Assembly: GCA_002633005.1 (NCBI GenBank)
Contig: NMRA01000821.1
Coordinates: 56,274 to 120,273 of the forward strand
Direction: 5' to 3'
DNA from: Phoronis australis
Taxonomy: Eukaryota > Phoronida > Phoronidae
DNA length: 64,000 nucleotides
How positions within the stretch are numbered: position 1 is the stretch's first letter; every line of letters starts with the position of its first letter. This document shows positions 1 through 12,600 of the stretch, piece after piece. A program made the position numbers and the translations under genes. The notes under the pieces are model-generated. The model did no database searches, was not told where the DNA came from, and saw nothing but the letters and a program-made list of their open reading frames with translations.

Positions 1-175
1 GGCGACAACTGACACGGCGACAACTGACACGGCGACAACTGACACGGCGACAACTGACACGGCGACAACTGACACGGCGACAACTGACACGGCGACGACT
101 GACACGGCGACGACTGACACTGTGACGACTGACACTGTGACGACTGACACTGTGACGACTGACACGGTGACAACT
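1..175. repeat. 15-bp minisatellite
   Basis: About eleven head-to-tail copies of a 15-bp unit (GGCGACAACTGACAC). The first units are almost identical; later ones drift to GACGACTGACACTGT forms. The array is cut by the window edge, so its real length is unknown. It lies just upstream of the CUB exon and is therefore probably intronic. Confidence 0.95.
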
Positions 176-248
176 CTCTGTTGTGTAAAACCAGCTTATA
201 CGTATGAATAGTGGACGGTGTCATGACATATTTGTTCATATAAAACAG

Positions 249-1322
249 GTCACTGGAGATACGAGATGGTGTGATGTCCACTGCACCGTTGGCCAATACG
301 ACAACAGGCAATAAAACCAAGGACGCAGGACGACTGCTCAGTCGCTCCAATGGATTGTGGGTCAAGTTGACGGGCCTTGGTGCAAAGAAGCCTGTGGTGT
401 TCTCCTTGTCGTATCAAACATATTGTAAGTTGAATTCATTCTGTATAGGTGTGGGGAAATAATTTAAGAATGAAAGACTGAACTAAAGTAAACAAGGTCA
501 TAGGTTCGAATCTACCTTGAGTCTAGTGTTCTGTGTGCAGCACTGTGGACGATAAGGATACTTTTATGCATCTTAGAATAGAATTTTCAGGTCATAATAA
601 ACTCCAAGTCATCATTTCTTTGGTTCATAGAAGCTTCGATATGTTATATTACGTAAAACTTTATCTACCAACTTGTGTGTTTCATGCAGTTCTGTAACAA
701 ATTACCTAAGTTTTCTTTTCTCCCAGCCTGTAACAAGTCTCAGCAGTGCAAAAATGGCATTTGTCTCCATGACGATTGGCGGTGTGATGGGGTCAACCAG
801 TGCGGTGATGGCACGGACGAGTTGAACTGCACCATTTGCAACACAGGAAGTAAGTGCTTTTTATAGGGGCAGTAACCCTCCCCCTATCTTCTGTCAAAAA
901 CAAACTTGGTTTTGTTCACCTAATGTTATTAAATCACTCTCATTGTGTTTTTAAAATAAAGATTAGAAATGTTTTCTGGACTAGAAAAGCAATGTCATGC
1001 CGTTATTGTTCCAGATCGTGTTAATGAGAGAACCAGGGATCCGAAGGTGTCGGTCCCCAGTCTCCATGGGTCATTTATGTCGGTTAAGTTACTGTTACTT
1101 TCACTTTTCTCTGTAAAGTTTATGAAATGTGCTCAACCACGGCTGACTGTCTAACTATGTCCTGTGTTATTTTTAGTTTCCTCCGTTGCTCTCGCCTTAT
1201 CCATAGTTGGGGCCTTCATCTTCGGCATCGTGATCGCTGTTGCGGTTCCCAAGATATACATGCGGTGTCGTTATCCCAACTACAGTCACTTGAGGGATTT
1301 AATGACACCTGTAGAAACTTAA
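249..1322 (+). CDS. CUB-LDLa-transmembrane protein, 3' end (partial)
   Basis: Three exons join in frame: 249-424, 727-849 and 1177-1322, each with AG acceptors and GTAAGT-type donors. Exon 1 encodes the C-terminal half of a CUB domain (LEIRDG early, [11 protein letters not shown] in the middle, FSLSYQTY at the end). Exon 2 encodes one complete LDL-receptor class A module with six cysteines and the acidic calcium-binding end ([16 protein letters not shown]). Exon 3 encodes a hydrophobic segment of about 22 residues ([20 protein letters not shown]), then a basic stop-transfer and a cytoplasmic tail of about 25 residues ending in PVET. The product is most likely a single-pass type I surface receptor. 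The 5' end lies outside the window, so no start codon is seen. CUB plus LDLa plus one membrane span occurs in several families (NETO-like, LDLRAD-like), so I give no symbol. Confidence 0.85.
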
Positions 1323-2054
1323 CCTGGTCATTTGCTTCATTTCTACTTACCTGTCAGAGCAGGTGAGGTGATGGGATATACACTCTGTATTTTGCTGCAA
1401 AAAATTCTCAAGAAATGTCGTGAAATGTGCAGAAGACCAGGGCTGCGTTCCGTTGACAAAGGACTCTCATGTAATGCGTGGTGATTTCTGGTGACGATTT
1501 TCGTGAGCTCACTTGTATTGCATGGGGATATCCCGTGAAGACTCGCGTTATATCTCTGTAGTACATGGTGACACTTTGTGAAGATTTACGTGATCTCACA
1601 TTTCTTGCAAGAATCTCTATGCTTTTATCGTACTTAAATTTATTGATGAATGATGTTAAAAGGCTACGCTAAAATTTTTCCAGCGTGACACTATCTCTGA
1701 ATTTTGGACTTCAAAATCCCAAACGGAAATTGAGTTTTTGTGATTTTGAAGATTGGGACATGAGCAGTTTTGGTGATCAGCATGTTTCTTATAAATATGT
1801 GACACTGGGTTTTGAATCAGCAGTCTGATAACGAACTTGTGACCTTTTAAAATTGGAGAGTCGGTGATGTAAGATTTTCATGAATATCCATGACGTATTA
1901 CATAAAGGGGATTGATCATTTGTCACGGATCGTTGCTCTTGAATTTGGGACGGCTAATACTACCTATTTCTAAAAATTGGTACAAGCTCCAACCTTTAGC
2001 AAAATAATTGTTTTTTAGTATTCCAAACAGTAGTTAGAGTTGTTTTTAAGGTGT

Positions 2055-2060
2055 AATAAA
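2055..2060 (+). terminator. Candidate polyadenylation signal AATAAA
   Basis: A canonical AATAAA about 730 bp after the stop codon of the CUB/LDLa gene. A second one at 2916-2921 is equally possible. Only transcript data could choose between them. Confidence 0.3.
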
Positions 2061-2947
2061 GTAACTGATCAGCCAGAGCGTGAACTACCTTGATCAGATT
2101 TAGCTGAGTGTGCGCTTAGTCTATTGACACGAATAACCAAGCTTTGAATATTCAACAGTTCCGCGGGGGGGGGGGGCCTGCCAGAGTGTGTTGAATAGGA
2201 TATCAGCAATTTAGAGAGTGTGAAGGTTGTAGATGCTTGAAACAATGGAGGTGATGAAGCTGGAAGTAAGGTAGTACTGCGAAACCGTTCATTACTTATG
2301 TCGTTGTGGTAAGAGTGAAGCTTATTGTAGGAGTTACATTTTCTTGCGTTACCATTTGAGATAGGCTTTAAAATGACCAGTTTTCTTGGCCGTAATGCCA
2401 TTTCACTCAATGCATTATTTTTGTTTTATTGATGTAATACAGACATGTACGTGCTTTTTTTGATTATTGCCATAAGGACTACGACAGTGCTACCTATTGT
2501 TGGAAAAATGAGTTGTTGGGATGTACATAATCATTAAAATTGTAATACAGCTTTAAACAACATTTATCTGATGATCAAAGCTTTTGTATATTGTTGAACT
2601 CTAAGTACTGTTTTACCTTGACCGTTACAATTGCCAACAGGTTTCCGGTCTTCTTAGCTCATGGTAGATTTGGGCATTCTCTGTAAGAACTCTATTTTCT
2701 CCCAAACTCTTCATTTTCTCATGCTCCAGATGTCTGTCCTTGTGTTATAAACGAAAAAAGGGAATAACTGTATCTGATAAAGGAAGTGAATTTGTGAGAA
2801 AAGGGTTTTTGTTAGTAAGAAAAGAACGCTGTTTGAGAATGTTCGTCTGGGAGGAAGAGTTGATACAGTACGCTTGAATGTATGATGACTTTTTTCATGC
2901 TGTTGCTGCGGTTGAAATAAAGTGGCTGAGTGTTAAATTCAGCGCTC

Positions 2948-3038
2948 TAAGAAGTACTCTGAGAAGTACTCTGAGAAGTACTCTGAGAAGCACTCTGAGA
3001 AGTACTCTGAGAAGCATACTGAGAAGTACTCTGAGAAT
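2948..3038. repeat. 12-bp tandem repeat
   Basis: Seven to eight copies of GAGAAGTACTCT with a few substitutions. The period is constant at 12 bp. No coding frame can be supported through it. Confidence 0.9.
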
Positions 3039-3264
3039 AATTTAACTCAATTCTTGACTTGAAAACTGATCTTACTATAATATCAGAATTACATTATTAA
3101 TTTAGTTGCTACATCTGGTGTCCCAGCTGGAAACTATGAATGCTTTTTACCAGTTGGGATTACAATAGCCACTTATCACAGCACCTGGACTTTATGACTG
3201 TCATCTTTTGTTGAGGGATTAGGGTGCAGAGATGGGTGTCATTGATTACCATGGTGTGTGGGTG

Positions 3265-3293
3265 CAATGAGCTATACCTGGTATAGCTCATTG
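3265..3293. repeat. Perfect 14-bp-arm palindrome
   Basis: CAATGAGCTATACC, one central T, then its exact reverse complement. It can form a tight hairpin or cruciform. Intergenic, function unknown. Confidence 0.8.
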
Positions 3294-5310
3294 GTTGGTG
3301 GCAACATTCTTTCTCCAGCCATTATTGACGCTGTTTACTGGAGCAAAATCCCTCGTATGATTGAAAATTATCCTTTGTTGAATGGCAAAAATCAGTCGGC
3401 TACAAAGAAGAAAAGAGGAATAATGTGTTGATATGTCCCAACCTGTGTTGTGTAACCTGCCTGGCCAACACTATGGCGGGGTAACATGACTTGGGTACAC
3501 TACTGCACAATAGAGCGCTTATGGGAGTCATTTTTAACCCAAAAGAATGCAGGGATAATTCATTGGGGAGCCTATCATGCAATTGTCGATTAATGAGCCT
3601 AGGCTTGGGTTAAGGTTGGGCAGTGGTGGGCCAGAGGTACAGCTGAGTTAAGGGTGTGACAAGAGTTCACATGGTTGTACATTGATATTGTTATTACAGT
3701 ACCTGTGTAAGCATAACACTGGTGCATTTGAACAGTAGTTCTGTTAAAGCCTAACTTCAGCGGAATTTTGTTATTTTAGATGTATTGGGCTAACCAGATA
3801 GTCCTTGCAAAGCCTTAGAAAAATAAGAAAGCCAGAGTTCAATCACGCAAATGTAAGCCCGTCAAATGGTAAGGGAAGCTGCCGTTTCGTGCCATGTTGC
3901 GTCACGGTGAGATCACAGCAAACAAAAGGTTGTATTGAATAGGGGTCTGAATAGAACACCATTGCGTGCGGGTGTTTTTCGCAGCTGTTTGAATTAAAAG
4001 GTGATTCTTGCTGTGACGTAGACAAAAGCAAGCCAATACGCCTAACAGTTCGTTATATTTGGCAAGTTATGGCACTAGTGGGCTAAAAGTGATGCTCTTA
4101 ATATACTGTAGGAACCAAATTTACAGGTGTTACCATTGAAGATAGGCTTTAAAACACTGTTAATTGATCGTTGCTTTTGTGTCGTCTGTTGGTTGATTTG
4201 TTACGGGACGTCTAAAGACGGAGATGTATGTGTTAAGGTTTGCAATTCAATGTATTGCTCGATTGATGTACTGTTTCAGCAACAAATAATATCACCATTT
4301 TTGTTATGCAATTGAACATTAATATTACAGGAGCTTTTAGTTCTTGACTTTGTAAACTTCAGATTGGCTTTAATGCTCAAACGGTGTCGCTACATTTAAA
4401 AAGTCCATCCTTTTATCTTCTGATCGGATTTAAAGCATTTCACCTGCGCAGGGGCTTCCATGCGTCCCAAATGGCTACAAAAGACACTATGAGGAAGAAA
4501 TTTTGGATTATTAGGGCTTGGAATGACCAATGACAAAAAAAGAAAATTTTCCAAAGTGATGTTTAATTCCACAAACATATCATTAGGCTTGTGTGGAAGA
4601 AATATTTTTTGTGTTATACGCAATAATAATATGCAATTGCATGCATAACATCAAAATAATGACGAGACGAAAAAGAGGAAACGGGAAATCAAGTAATTAA
4701 TCAAGAAATAGGAAATCCTGTTATAATAAAAGGAAAAATTCCAATCCCTCGATTGTGTAACGGAAAAGGTGTATTTTATTGCATCCCATAATCCGTCATT
4801 TCCGCCTCGCTGATCTATCATTTCAGCAGTGGCCATTTTGTTAGTGTATGCAAGTTATGTTCTCAGCTTACTCGGAAAACACTTGTGTGATCTTGTTTCT
4901 CTTCAGGCAGGATAGTTGTTTATGTAGCGCCACCTATTGAGTTTCATGCTCATTAGTTTGTTGTGCTTTTCTGTGTGAGTATCATTTTGTTTTTAAATTG
5001 TCTTCTTTTGAGAATGTACATATTATGTTGTGCAAGTTATCTAAAGCTTCAATAGGCTTTCTTTAAGACCACTTTCCTGGACTGTAGAAGATGCCATTTA
5101 CAAGCTGCATTTTTCTATCATTTTGTTTCGTAATACTGCTGAACTTGAGTTTTTATTTATCAATTCAAGCACAGGAATATGTTTAAATACTATGATCTCT
5201 GGAAGGTCCCTTTGGAGGGTCAATGCTGTCTTCAGTGGTTGAGCAGTATGACCCGATATCGCCCTCCGGATTGCTCCTCATTTGTATAATGGTCTCTTCC
5301 AGGGGTCTCA

Positions 5311-5369
5311 CATTTTGAGAACTAGTTTTCTCCACTGAATAATGGGTAGCCAATTGGTTTTCAAAATCA
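5311..5369. repeat. Short foldback element, family A copy 1
   Basis: CATTTTGAGAACTAGTTTTC on the left is answered by GGTTTTCAAAATC on the right, with TCCACTGAATAATGGG between. The same palindromic design recurs at 6349, 38936, 40498 and 57003. Confidence 0.7.
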
Positions 5370-5524
5370 AGTTATTGCCTAATAATGAGCATAATTTACG
5401 TTACTGGGTAGATAATACATGTTCGGGGCCCGGGATCTGTTTTTACTCATGATAGAACTTTTTAGTTAGCATAGGATGCCCTGTGACTGCTTGTGTGGAA
5501 ACAATAAAGTTTTCTACGTGTAAA

Positions 5525-5823
5525 ATGACTAGTATTTCACAGTTTGATTGTCAATGTGTTAGTAGACATAAAACTAAGAGACAAACATGATAAACAATCT
5601 ATCAAAAATAAGTGCTCGCATAATGTTAACCAATCATTCACTCTCGTCATCCCTACACCTAATTGGTCGACCGAACAAGATATAAGCTGTGATTGGACAC
5701 ACCTTGTGAAACAAACAGCTGACCTTTTGTCACCACAGGTCACTCCAACTGATGATGTGACCTGTATAATATTCCTGAGTGGGCATATCACATGACGAAC
5801 AGTTTGGCTTTACAACTAGTCAT
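5525..5823. mobile_element. Possible inverted-repeat element of about 300 bp
   Basis: ATGACTAGT at 5525-5533 is matched by its exact reverse complement at 5815-5823, with weaker similarity continuing inwards. The interior is open on both strands for about 250 bp, which is probably chance. No target duplication could be established. Confidence 0.3.
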
Positions 5824-6348
5824 GGGTGTAGACAGGACTCAACACCCAAATCCTCAAATTTGACATATGCACTACAAGATCACATGGTGCGTGAGAGATT
5901 GAGTAACACAACAGTAAATGTCCATTTCTTACAGACTTCTGAGAGTTCACTGTTTTAAGCAGCTTCTCACTCAACACTACAAAATTAAAAAATAATCAAC
6001 TTTGCCATAACAGCAAAATATCCATTTATGGAACAATATGGGACCCTACGTTTCAAGCTTGATTGTTGCATGACATCAGTGCCAGCTTTCAACAATAGTC
6101 ACTAGGTGGTGCTAATGAGGACAGGTTGCACTTAACATCAGCACAGGGATGGCAGAGTGTCCCACTTAACTACCTTAGTCAATACATTGATAAAGGCTGG
6201 ATCCTCTTTTCATTACTGTCCCCTTGTGAATTTCCAGCTCCTCATAGTGACAAGAGATTCCAAAAATTGTACTTGATATCAAGCACATAATTTCACAAAC
6301 CAGATCTTGTGTGTACGCTTGTGGGCAATAGTCACCTGTAGGGTACCG

Positions 6349-6408
6349 CATTTTGAGAACCAGTTTGATACCTGTGACTCATTGGAGAGTTCTGGTTCTC
6401 AAAATACG
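6349..6408. repeat. Short foldback element, family A copy 2
   Basis: CATTTTGAGAACCAGTTTG and GTTCTGGTTCTCAAAATAC form inverted arms around a loop of about 25 bp. It is related to copies at 5311, 38936, 40498 and 57003. Confidence 0.75.
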
Positions 6409-6604
6409 GGAAAACTATTAAGTAACTATTACCCAGTTGTGTACACTGCCAATCCATTTTAGACCCGTATGATACCTATCAAAACAAGACATAATATGTT
6501 CTAACTAAAAAACAACAACAAAATATAAGATAAATTGCACTAATTGTAAATATATTTAGTTACACCTCAATCTATACTATTTGTAACACTTGTTGGCACT
6601 CTCG

Positions 6605-9600
6605 TCAACTTTTCTTGTTGGTATAATCGGTAATCTTTGTTTTCTTTGTCTTTGCTGGAGACTTTTCACCCTTGCGTTTTTTGCTGGACGTTGAGACATC
6701 TTGGCCTACGGAATCAGAATCAGTCTTTGACTGGTATGCAGTGTGTTATGTTGAGAGCTAAAAATTTCTATTAATCAAAAAATTCAACAAATAACATGAA
6801 AAACATTAAGTTAAAAGCACATGAAAGTTGTTTCAACACTTCCATAGACTCAAAAAATACCCAGAATTCCCATTCATAATGACAGCATGCAAGTGGAATG
6901 CACTTTCATAGAAGACAATCATAAATCATGATAAGGAATTGAAATTTCATCTGATGGTTAACGTAAGGACATACTGAGTCAGTGATGATGAAGGAAGCAT
7001 TGCTACAAAAGCCAAACCCCATGATTGTGGTAAATATTCTCAATCCAGGCCCACATCTCTACCTTCCACATCTTTGTCAGCCAAAACAATTTAGTTCTAA
7101 TTGATTCCTTGGTGTATTTTGATGACTGAATACAGGGAGGGCAAGGGTCTTTCCGCAGAATGAATGGATCCAAAGTTACTTACAGATCATTATAACTCAA
7201 AGACTGCAAATTACTTGAAGACGACGCCATGAGCTTTACACTTATCTAAATATCGCACAAATAACAGATTTAAAATCATGAACATACCACTGTCAGCTTT
7301 GTTGGCGCTGTAGGCGGCGGCCATTCTTTTAATGTTCCTCTCACGTACAACATCGTGATCAACGATTGGTCGAGGATAGTCAGTGCCAATAACGCACCCA
7401 GCTGCCTTCTGGACAGATAGCGGGGCCTTCCACGGCTCATAGATGTACTGCGCGGGGAACTTCTTCAAGACGGGCAGGTACTTCCTGAAAGACCGTGTTG
7501 AGTGAGTCGAATTCAAGAGAAAGTAACGGAAGGTACACATCAGTAGTGTAACTATAGCCTCAACTTGCCATTCTAACATTTGTTAGGAAATATCAAAACA
7601 ATTAAACGGAAACTTGAAAACCAGCGAATGTTGTCTAATGAACCTCAATCCATTTTCGGAGACAGAGTGGCTTAGCGGTTTGAGCTCCAGACACCCGACT
7701 CGGTATCGAATCCAGGATAGACTGGTACTGGCAGACAATAGAGTTTTGCACAAAGGAGTCTTAGTCATACTAGTGAATGTATGCATGGGAGTGAATAAGA
7801 ACCAGGATGTAATGTGAAAGTTATTACTGGGGGTGTAAAAAAATAACAAATACAAAAACTTTGAGCTGGTAATGTAGAAATATGATTACTTATTTATAAA
7901 TCTAGTCTATTTGCAGTGATACTATATATTGGTTGGTTAATTCTATGGCCATCGTCAGGATGGAAAAATACACTGCAAGTTCCCTCCATAAGTGCACCAA
8001 ATACCCGTGCTCATTCTAACAATACAGAAATAGCGTACCAATATTAACAGGCTAAAGGTTAATGTAAATAGATCAATAGATTTCAGAAATTGGGAAAAAT
8101 TCATTGATTATCAACAAAAAAATAACCCATGAAACTGAAACTGCAAGCGTTTTGGCACTAAATTTTGCACGCAAAAAATCCAACTGCTTTGAATAAACTG
8201 AGGGCAGGCATTTAATGAATTTCGAGCATTTAAAAGAGAAGATTCAGAAAAGTTTCATCTGAGCACAGGTGTGAACGCAAACAAATATGGTACACTCACT
8301 TTATGTAGTCTCCGTTCTTGTCCGTCTTCTTGCCAAATGCGATGGGACTGTAGACGCGGAAATATTGGTGGAAGAAGGCGCTGGCCGACAGCCACATCCA
8401 ATTACCAGCGTTGAGACTCCAGTCAGCATCCAGAAGAAGCTCTTCAAATACCTGAACAGAATTATCATAATTATTATTATAATTACAACATCCCTGTCAA
8501 GTTACCCAACTGAGGCCCCAGTCAGTGTGTTAAGAGTCACTTCTGAATACGTTAAGAGTTGTTGCTAATGTCGAATTTTACAGATTCTGAAGTGGCAGAA
8601 GCTTTGAAAAGATTTGCCAAATATGTATTGTCTTAATTTGGTTGAAATCACAGGTGCTTAAAATGTTATAATCCACGCCAATGCTACTATCACAGCTACA
8701 CCCTTGTCGCCACCAACACCCCGGCCCTGCCGCTCAAGAAGTACATCCCAACCAACAACAAACATTACATTTTCCACCATAAAACTGATTGTGTCCCTAT
8801 AGGACCAGGAATTTAACATGCTGAAGCATTTAAGGTTCCTAATATGATTCCAAACAATCCCACCACAAAGTACAAGGATTTGAACAAATCCTGTTTTAGC
8901 CCTGTTGGCACTGTAAGCCACAGGTAATGACTATGAACCATCACTCAACTGGCCTGTAAATCATGACATACAACAAAAAATAAATCCGATTGGTTATCTC
9001 ATCTTATGCCTCTCCTTCCAACTGGCATCAATTCCCACTGCCCACCTCTTTCAAGATGGCACAAAGGACTTCCCCTTTTAAACAAGTTACCAGCCATTGA
9101 GTCATTTTATCTTCTACTCTTCCTAGCTGACTCAGAGGTCACGGTCACAACATCAACAACTCCCATTGGCCAACTACTCCTAACTGACACATCATAGCTT
9201 TTGATTGGTCATCTCTTCCCAGTTGAATAATGGTTATAAGCTTAACATTACAAGCCATTGGAAATTGCACCTTCTGCCCCTCCTCCCAGCTGATCCAGAG
9301 ATCACCTCGAGTCAAGAAGCATGCGACTGCATGTCTCGCCAGGTGATGTATCCATCCTTCCTTCCTTAGCTGAGTCATGATGGCGTCAATGAAAGGGTAA
9401 CCCGTCCTGGCCTGTAAGGGGGAGTGAATGACATACAGGATAGATGGTACAGCATGGCTGGTAAAGGAAATGGCTGTCATAAAGAATGAAGGACTGCTGC
9501 TGCCACCTGGCTACAATGGGGGTACTAATGTTTAGCATTGAGTGGTACAGGAGAAAGATGGACTATATGCATTGAGAAACCCACTGCTATACCCCTAGGT

Positions 9601-12600
9601 ATAGTGAGCTGTGAATCAACTTAATGATTCACCAGCAGTCTTTTGTTTGTTATCTGTGACCAAAGTGTTCTAAACAATATCTATCGATAATTAGTTTATC
9701 ACACTCATAACGCTTAATCGTTGTGAGAGACCGTCCGGAGTTGGTATATGGTGCAACTCGGGACGGTCTGGGGTCTACAGAAAACCACAGTTCAAATGTG
9801 AGTCTACACCAGTGTGATAAACGAGAGTAGTTCTACTTGCTGCTTCAGCTGCTGGTATGCTTAACTCTTTTATGACACACAATGTGTGATTGGGCAAAGC
9901 GTTTTCAAAATAATGTGGATAAATCGGTGGAGTGTGAGACCCCTGAGGTCCCTGTCAAGTCCTCACGGCAATTTTNTGGAAGAAGGCGCTGGCCGACAGC
10001 CACATCCAATTACCGGCATTGAGACTCCAGTCAGCATCCAGAAGAAGCTCTTCAAATACCTGAACAGAATTATCATAATTATTATTATAATTACAATATC
10101 CCTGTCAAGTTACCCAACTGAGGCCCCAGTTAGCGTGTTAAGAGTAACTTCTGAATGCATTAAAAGTTGTTTTACATATAAAAGTGGCAGGACTTTAAAC
10201 CTTTGAAAGGATTTGCTGCCAAATATGCATTGGGTTGAAATCACAGGTGCTTAAAATGTTATAATCCACGCCAATGCTACTATCACTGCTACACCCTTGC
10301 CGCCACCAACACCCCACCCCTGCCCCTCAAGAAGTACATCCCAACCAACAACAAACATACATTTTCCACCATAAAACTGATTATGTCTCCATAGCAACTG
10401 GAATTCAACATGCTGAAGCAGTTAAGGTTCCTAATACCATTTCCAATCAATCCCACCACAAAGTACAAGGATTTGAACAAATCCTGTTTTAGCCCTGTTG
10501 GCACTGTAAGCCACAGGTATTGACTATGAACAATCACTCAACTGGCCTGTAAATCATGATATATAACGAAAACTAAATCCGATTGGTTATCTCATCTTAT
10601 GCCTCACCTCCCAACTGGCATCAATTCCCACTGCCCAACTCTTTCAAGCTGGCACAAAGGACTGCCCCTTTTAAACAAGTTACCAGTCATCGAGTCATTT
10701 TATCTTCTACTCTTCCTAGCTCACCCAGAGGTCACGGTTACAACATCAACAACTCCCATTGGCCAACTACTCCTAACTGACACATCATCGCTTTTGATTG
10801 GTCATCTGTTCCCACTTGAATAAAGGATATAAGCTTAACATTACAAGCCATTGGCCATCTCACCTTCTGCCCCTCCTCCCAGCTGATCCAGAGGTCACCT
10901 CGGGTCAAGAAGCATGCGACTGCATGTCTTGCCAGGTGATGTATCCATCCTTCTTTCCTTAGCTGAGTCATGATGGCGTCAATGAAAGGGTAACCCGTCC
11001 TGGCCTGTAGGGGGAGTGAATAACATACAGCAAAGATGGTACAGCATGGATGGTAAAGGAAATGGCTGTCAAAAAGAATGAAGGACTGCTGCTGCCACCT
11101 GGTTAGAATGGGGGTACTAATGTTTAGCATTGAGTGGTATAGGAGAAAGCTGGACTATATGCATTGAGAAACTCACTGCTATACCCCTAGGTATAGTGAG
11201 CTGTGAATCAACTTAATGATTCATCAGCAGTCTTTTGTTTGTTATCTGTGACCAAAGTGTTCTAAACATTATCTATCAATAATTAGTTATCACACTTAAG
11301 TGTTTTAAAGATATCAACAGTTTTGTAAAACAAAAAAGTTTCAGCTAACTGTCAAAATTTCTTTTAAAATTCATTTAAATATTAATAACTTTTTGGTATG
11401 AAAATCCAATGACACAAATGTAGTGTTTATGCCATGTACCGTTTGTACAGTGACACAACCGAAAAAATCTCACATGGAACATTCAAATGTCACATGTGAG
11501 AATGCAATGTTCCATGTAACAAATGCCATTTGTAACATGGAACGTGAGTTTTTATGTGTTAATTACAGCTAAGTAAATAATCATTTTAGCAATTAAAGTA
11601 AATATTGAAAATTATGAAATCCCAACTAATAAAGACATCTACTGCACCCACTTTCAATTGAATTGAGCAAAAAAAAAATTTTTTTGAGACTTTGTGAAAA
11701 TCTCATATTATTAAAGAACGTGTTTTAAGTTGACTTTTGTCAAATGGGCCATCGTGCTCTGACTGAGAATTTAACAGGATTAAAGCTGCCAAAAAAGTTT
11801 TGATTTAAAACCGCTTACAGCATGTGGTCACAATTTATTCCTCGTGCAAATAACATGACTTGGAAAGAACTGACAATTTGCTATTGCTTGTGACCAAACT
11901 CAACAAGTTGTCACAGCGGGTGGGGGGGGGGTCATTTCATGTGAAGAGAATGGTTCGAAACAATAATGAAAGACTACTCCTTTCAAAGCCAGAAGTCACT
12001 CCTCATCTGAGTAAAGAACAAGTTCAGGAAACTTTTATGATGCCAAGTGTCTCAAACAAAAGTTGTTTCTCTCATCAAAACCTCGGGTTATATCAGCTTT
12101 GACAGACAAGATCTGGTCTTATCCTCTGTTGGCCACATCACGTGACCTAATGAACAAAGTCCGAAAAGATGTGTGCCCCCGACCGAAACTTGAACCCAGG
12201 ACCCTCTGCTAACCGCGCAGATGCTCGGACTTATGTTCATTAGGTCGCTTGATGTGGCCAACGGGTGGCGTGAAGACAAGCATTGTTTGTTTCCTCAGTT
12301 TTCCATGGAAAGTGGACATAATATTTAAAAAGGTTGCATTACACTTGACCACGCCTCCAAGTACTCGGGGTTGTTGTCCCAAGGAATCTGCCGCGAAATG
12401 GCGTTACCCTCCATCTTGTCAAAGTTGGTTGTCATGGATCCAACTGTGTAGAAAAACTCTCGCCACAGCAACTGTCCATGTAAAGACACAGGTGGCTGGG
12501 TGTGCTTCTGGAATAGTTGAGATAAAAGAATTTAAGATACCATGATGGTTTCAGTTACAACATCCAAACAACTGAAATCTGGAAGCACAGAATCACTCTT

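Larger units (their letters stand above)
1323..6604. other. Intergenic stretch between the CUB/LDLa gene and the photolyase 3' end
   Basis: I see no convincing coding exon on either strand. The first 0.7-1.6 kb is probably 3' UTR of the receptor gene, with AATAAA at 2055-2060 and 2916-2921. The stretch holds a G homopolymer near 2166, a 12-bp tandem repeat, a near-perfect palindrome at 3265, two copies of a short foldback element and a possible inverted-repeat element at 5525-5823. The open frames here are short and match nothing I know. Confidence 0.6.

Noticed and set aside
5537-5795. Overlapping open frames of about 84 codons on both strands
   Set aside because: Neither has a recognisable domain, and the segment appears to be the interior of an inverted-repeat element.
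12180-12240. A functional tRNA gene on the minus strand
   Set aside because: The T-arm and part of the anticodon arm are recognisable, but a D-arm and acceptor stem cannot be formed; the flanking inverted repeats mark it as a mobile element.
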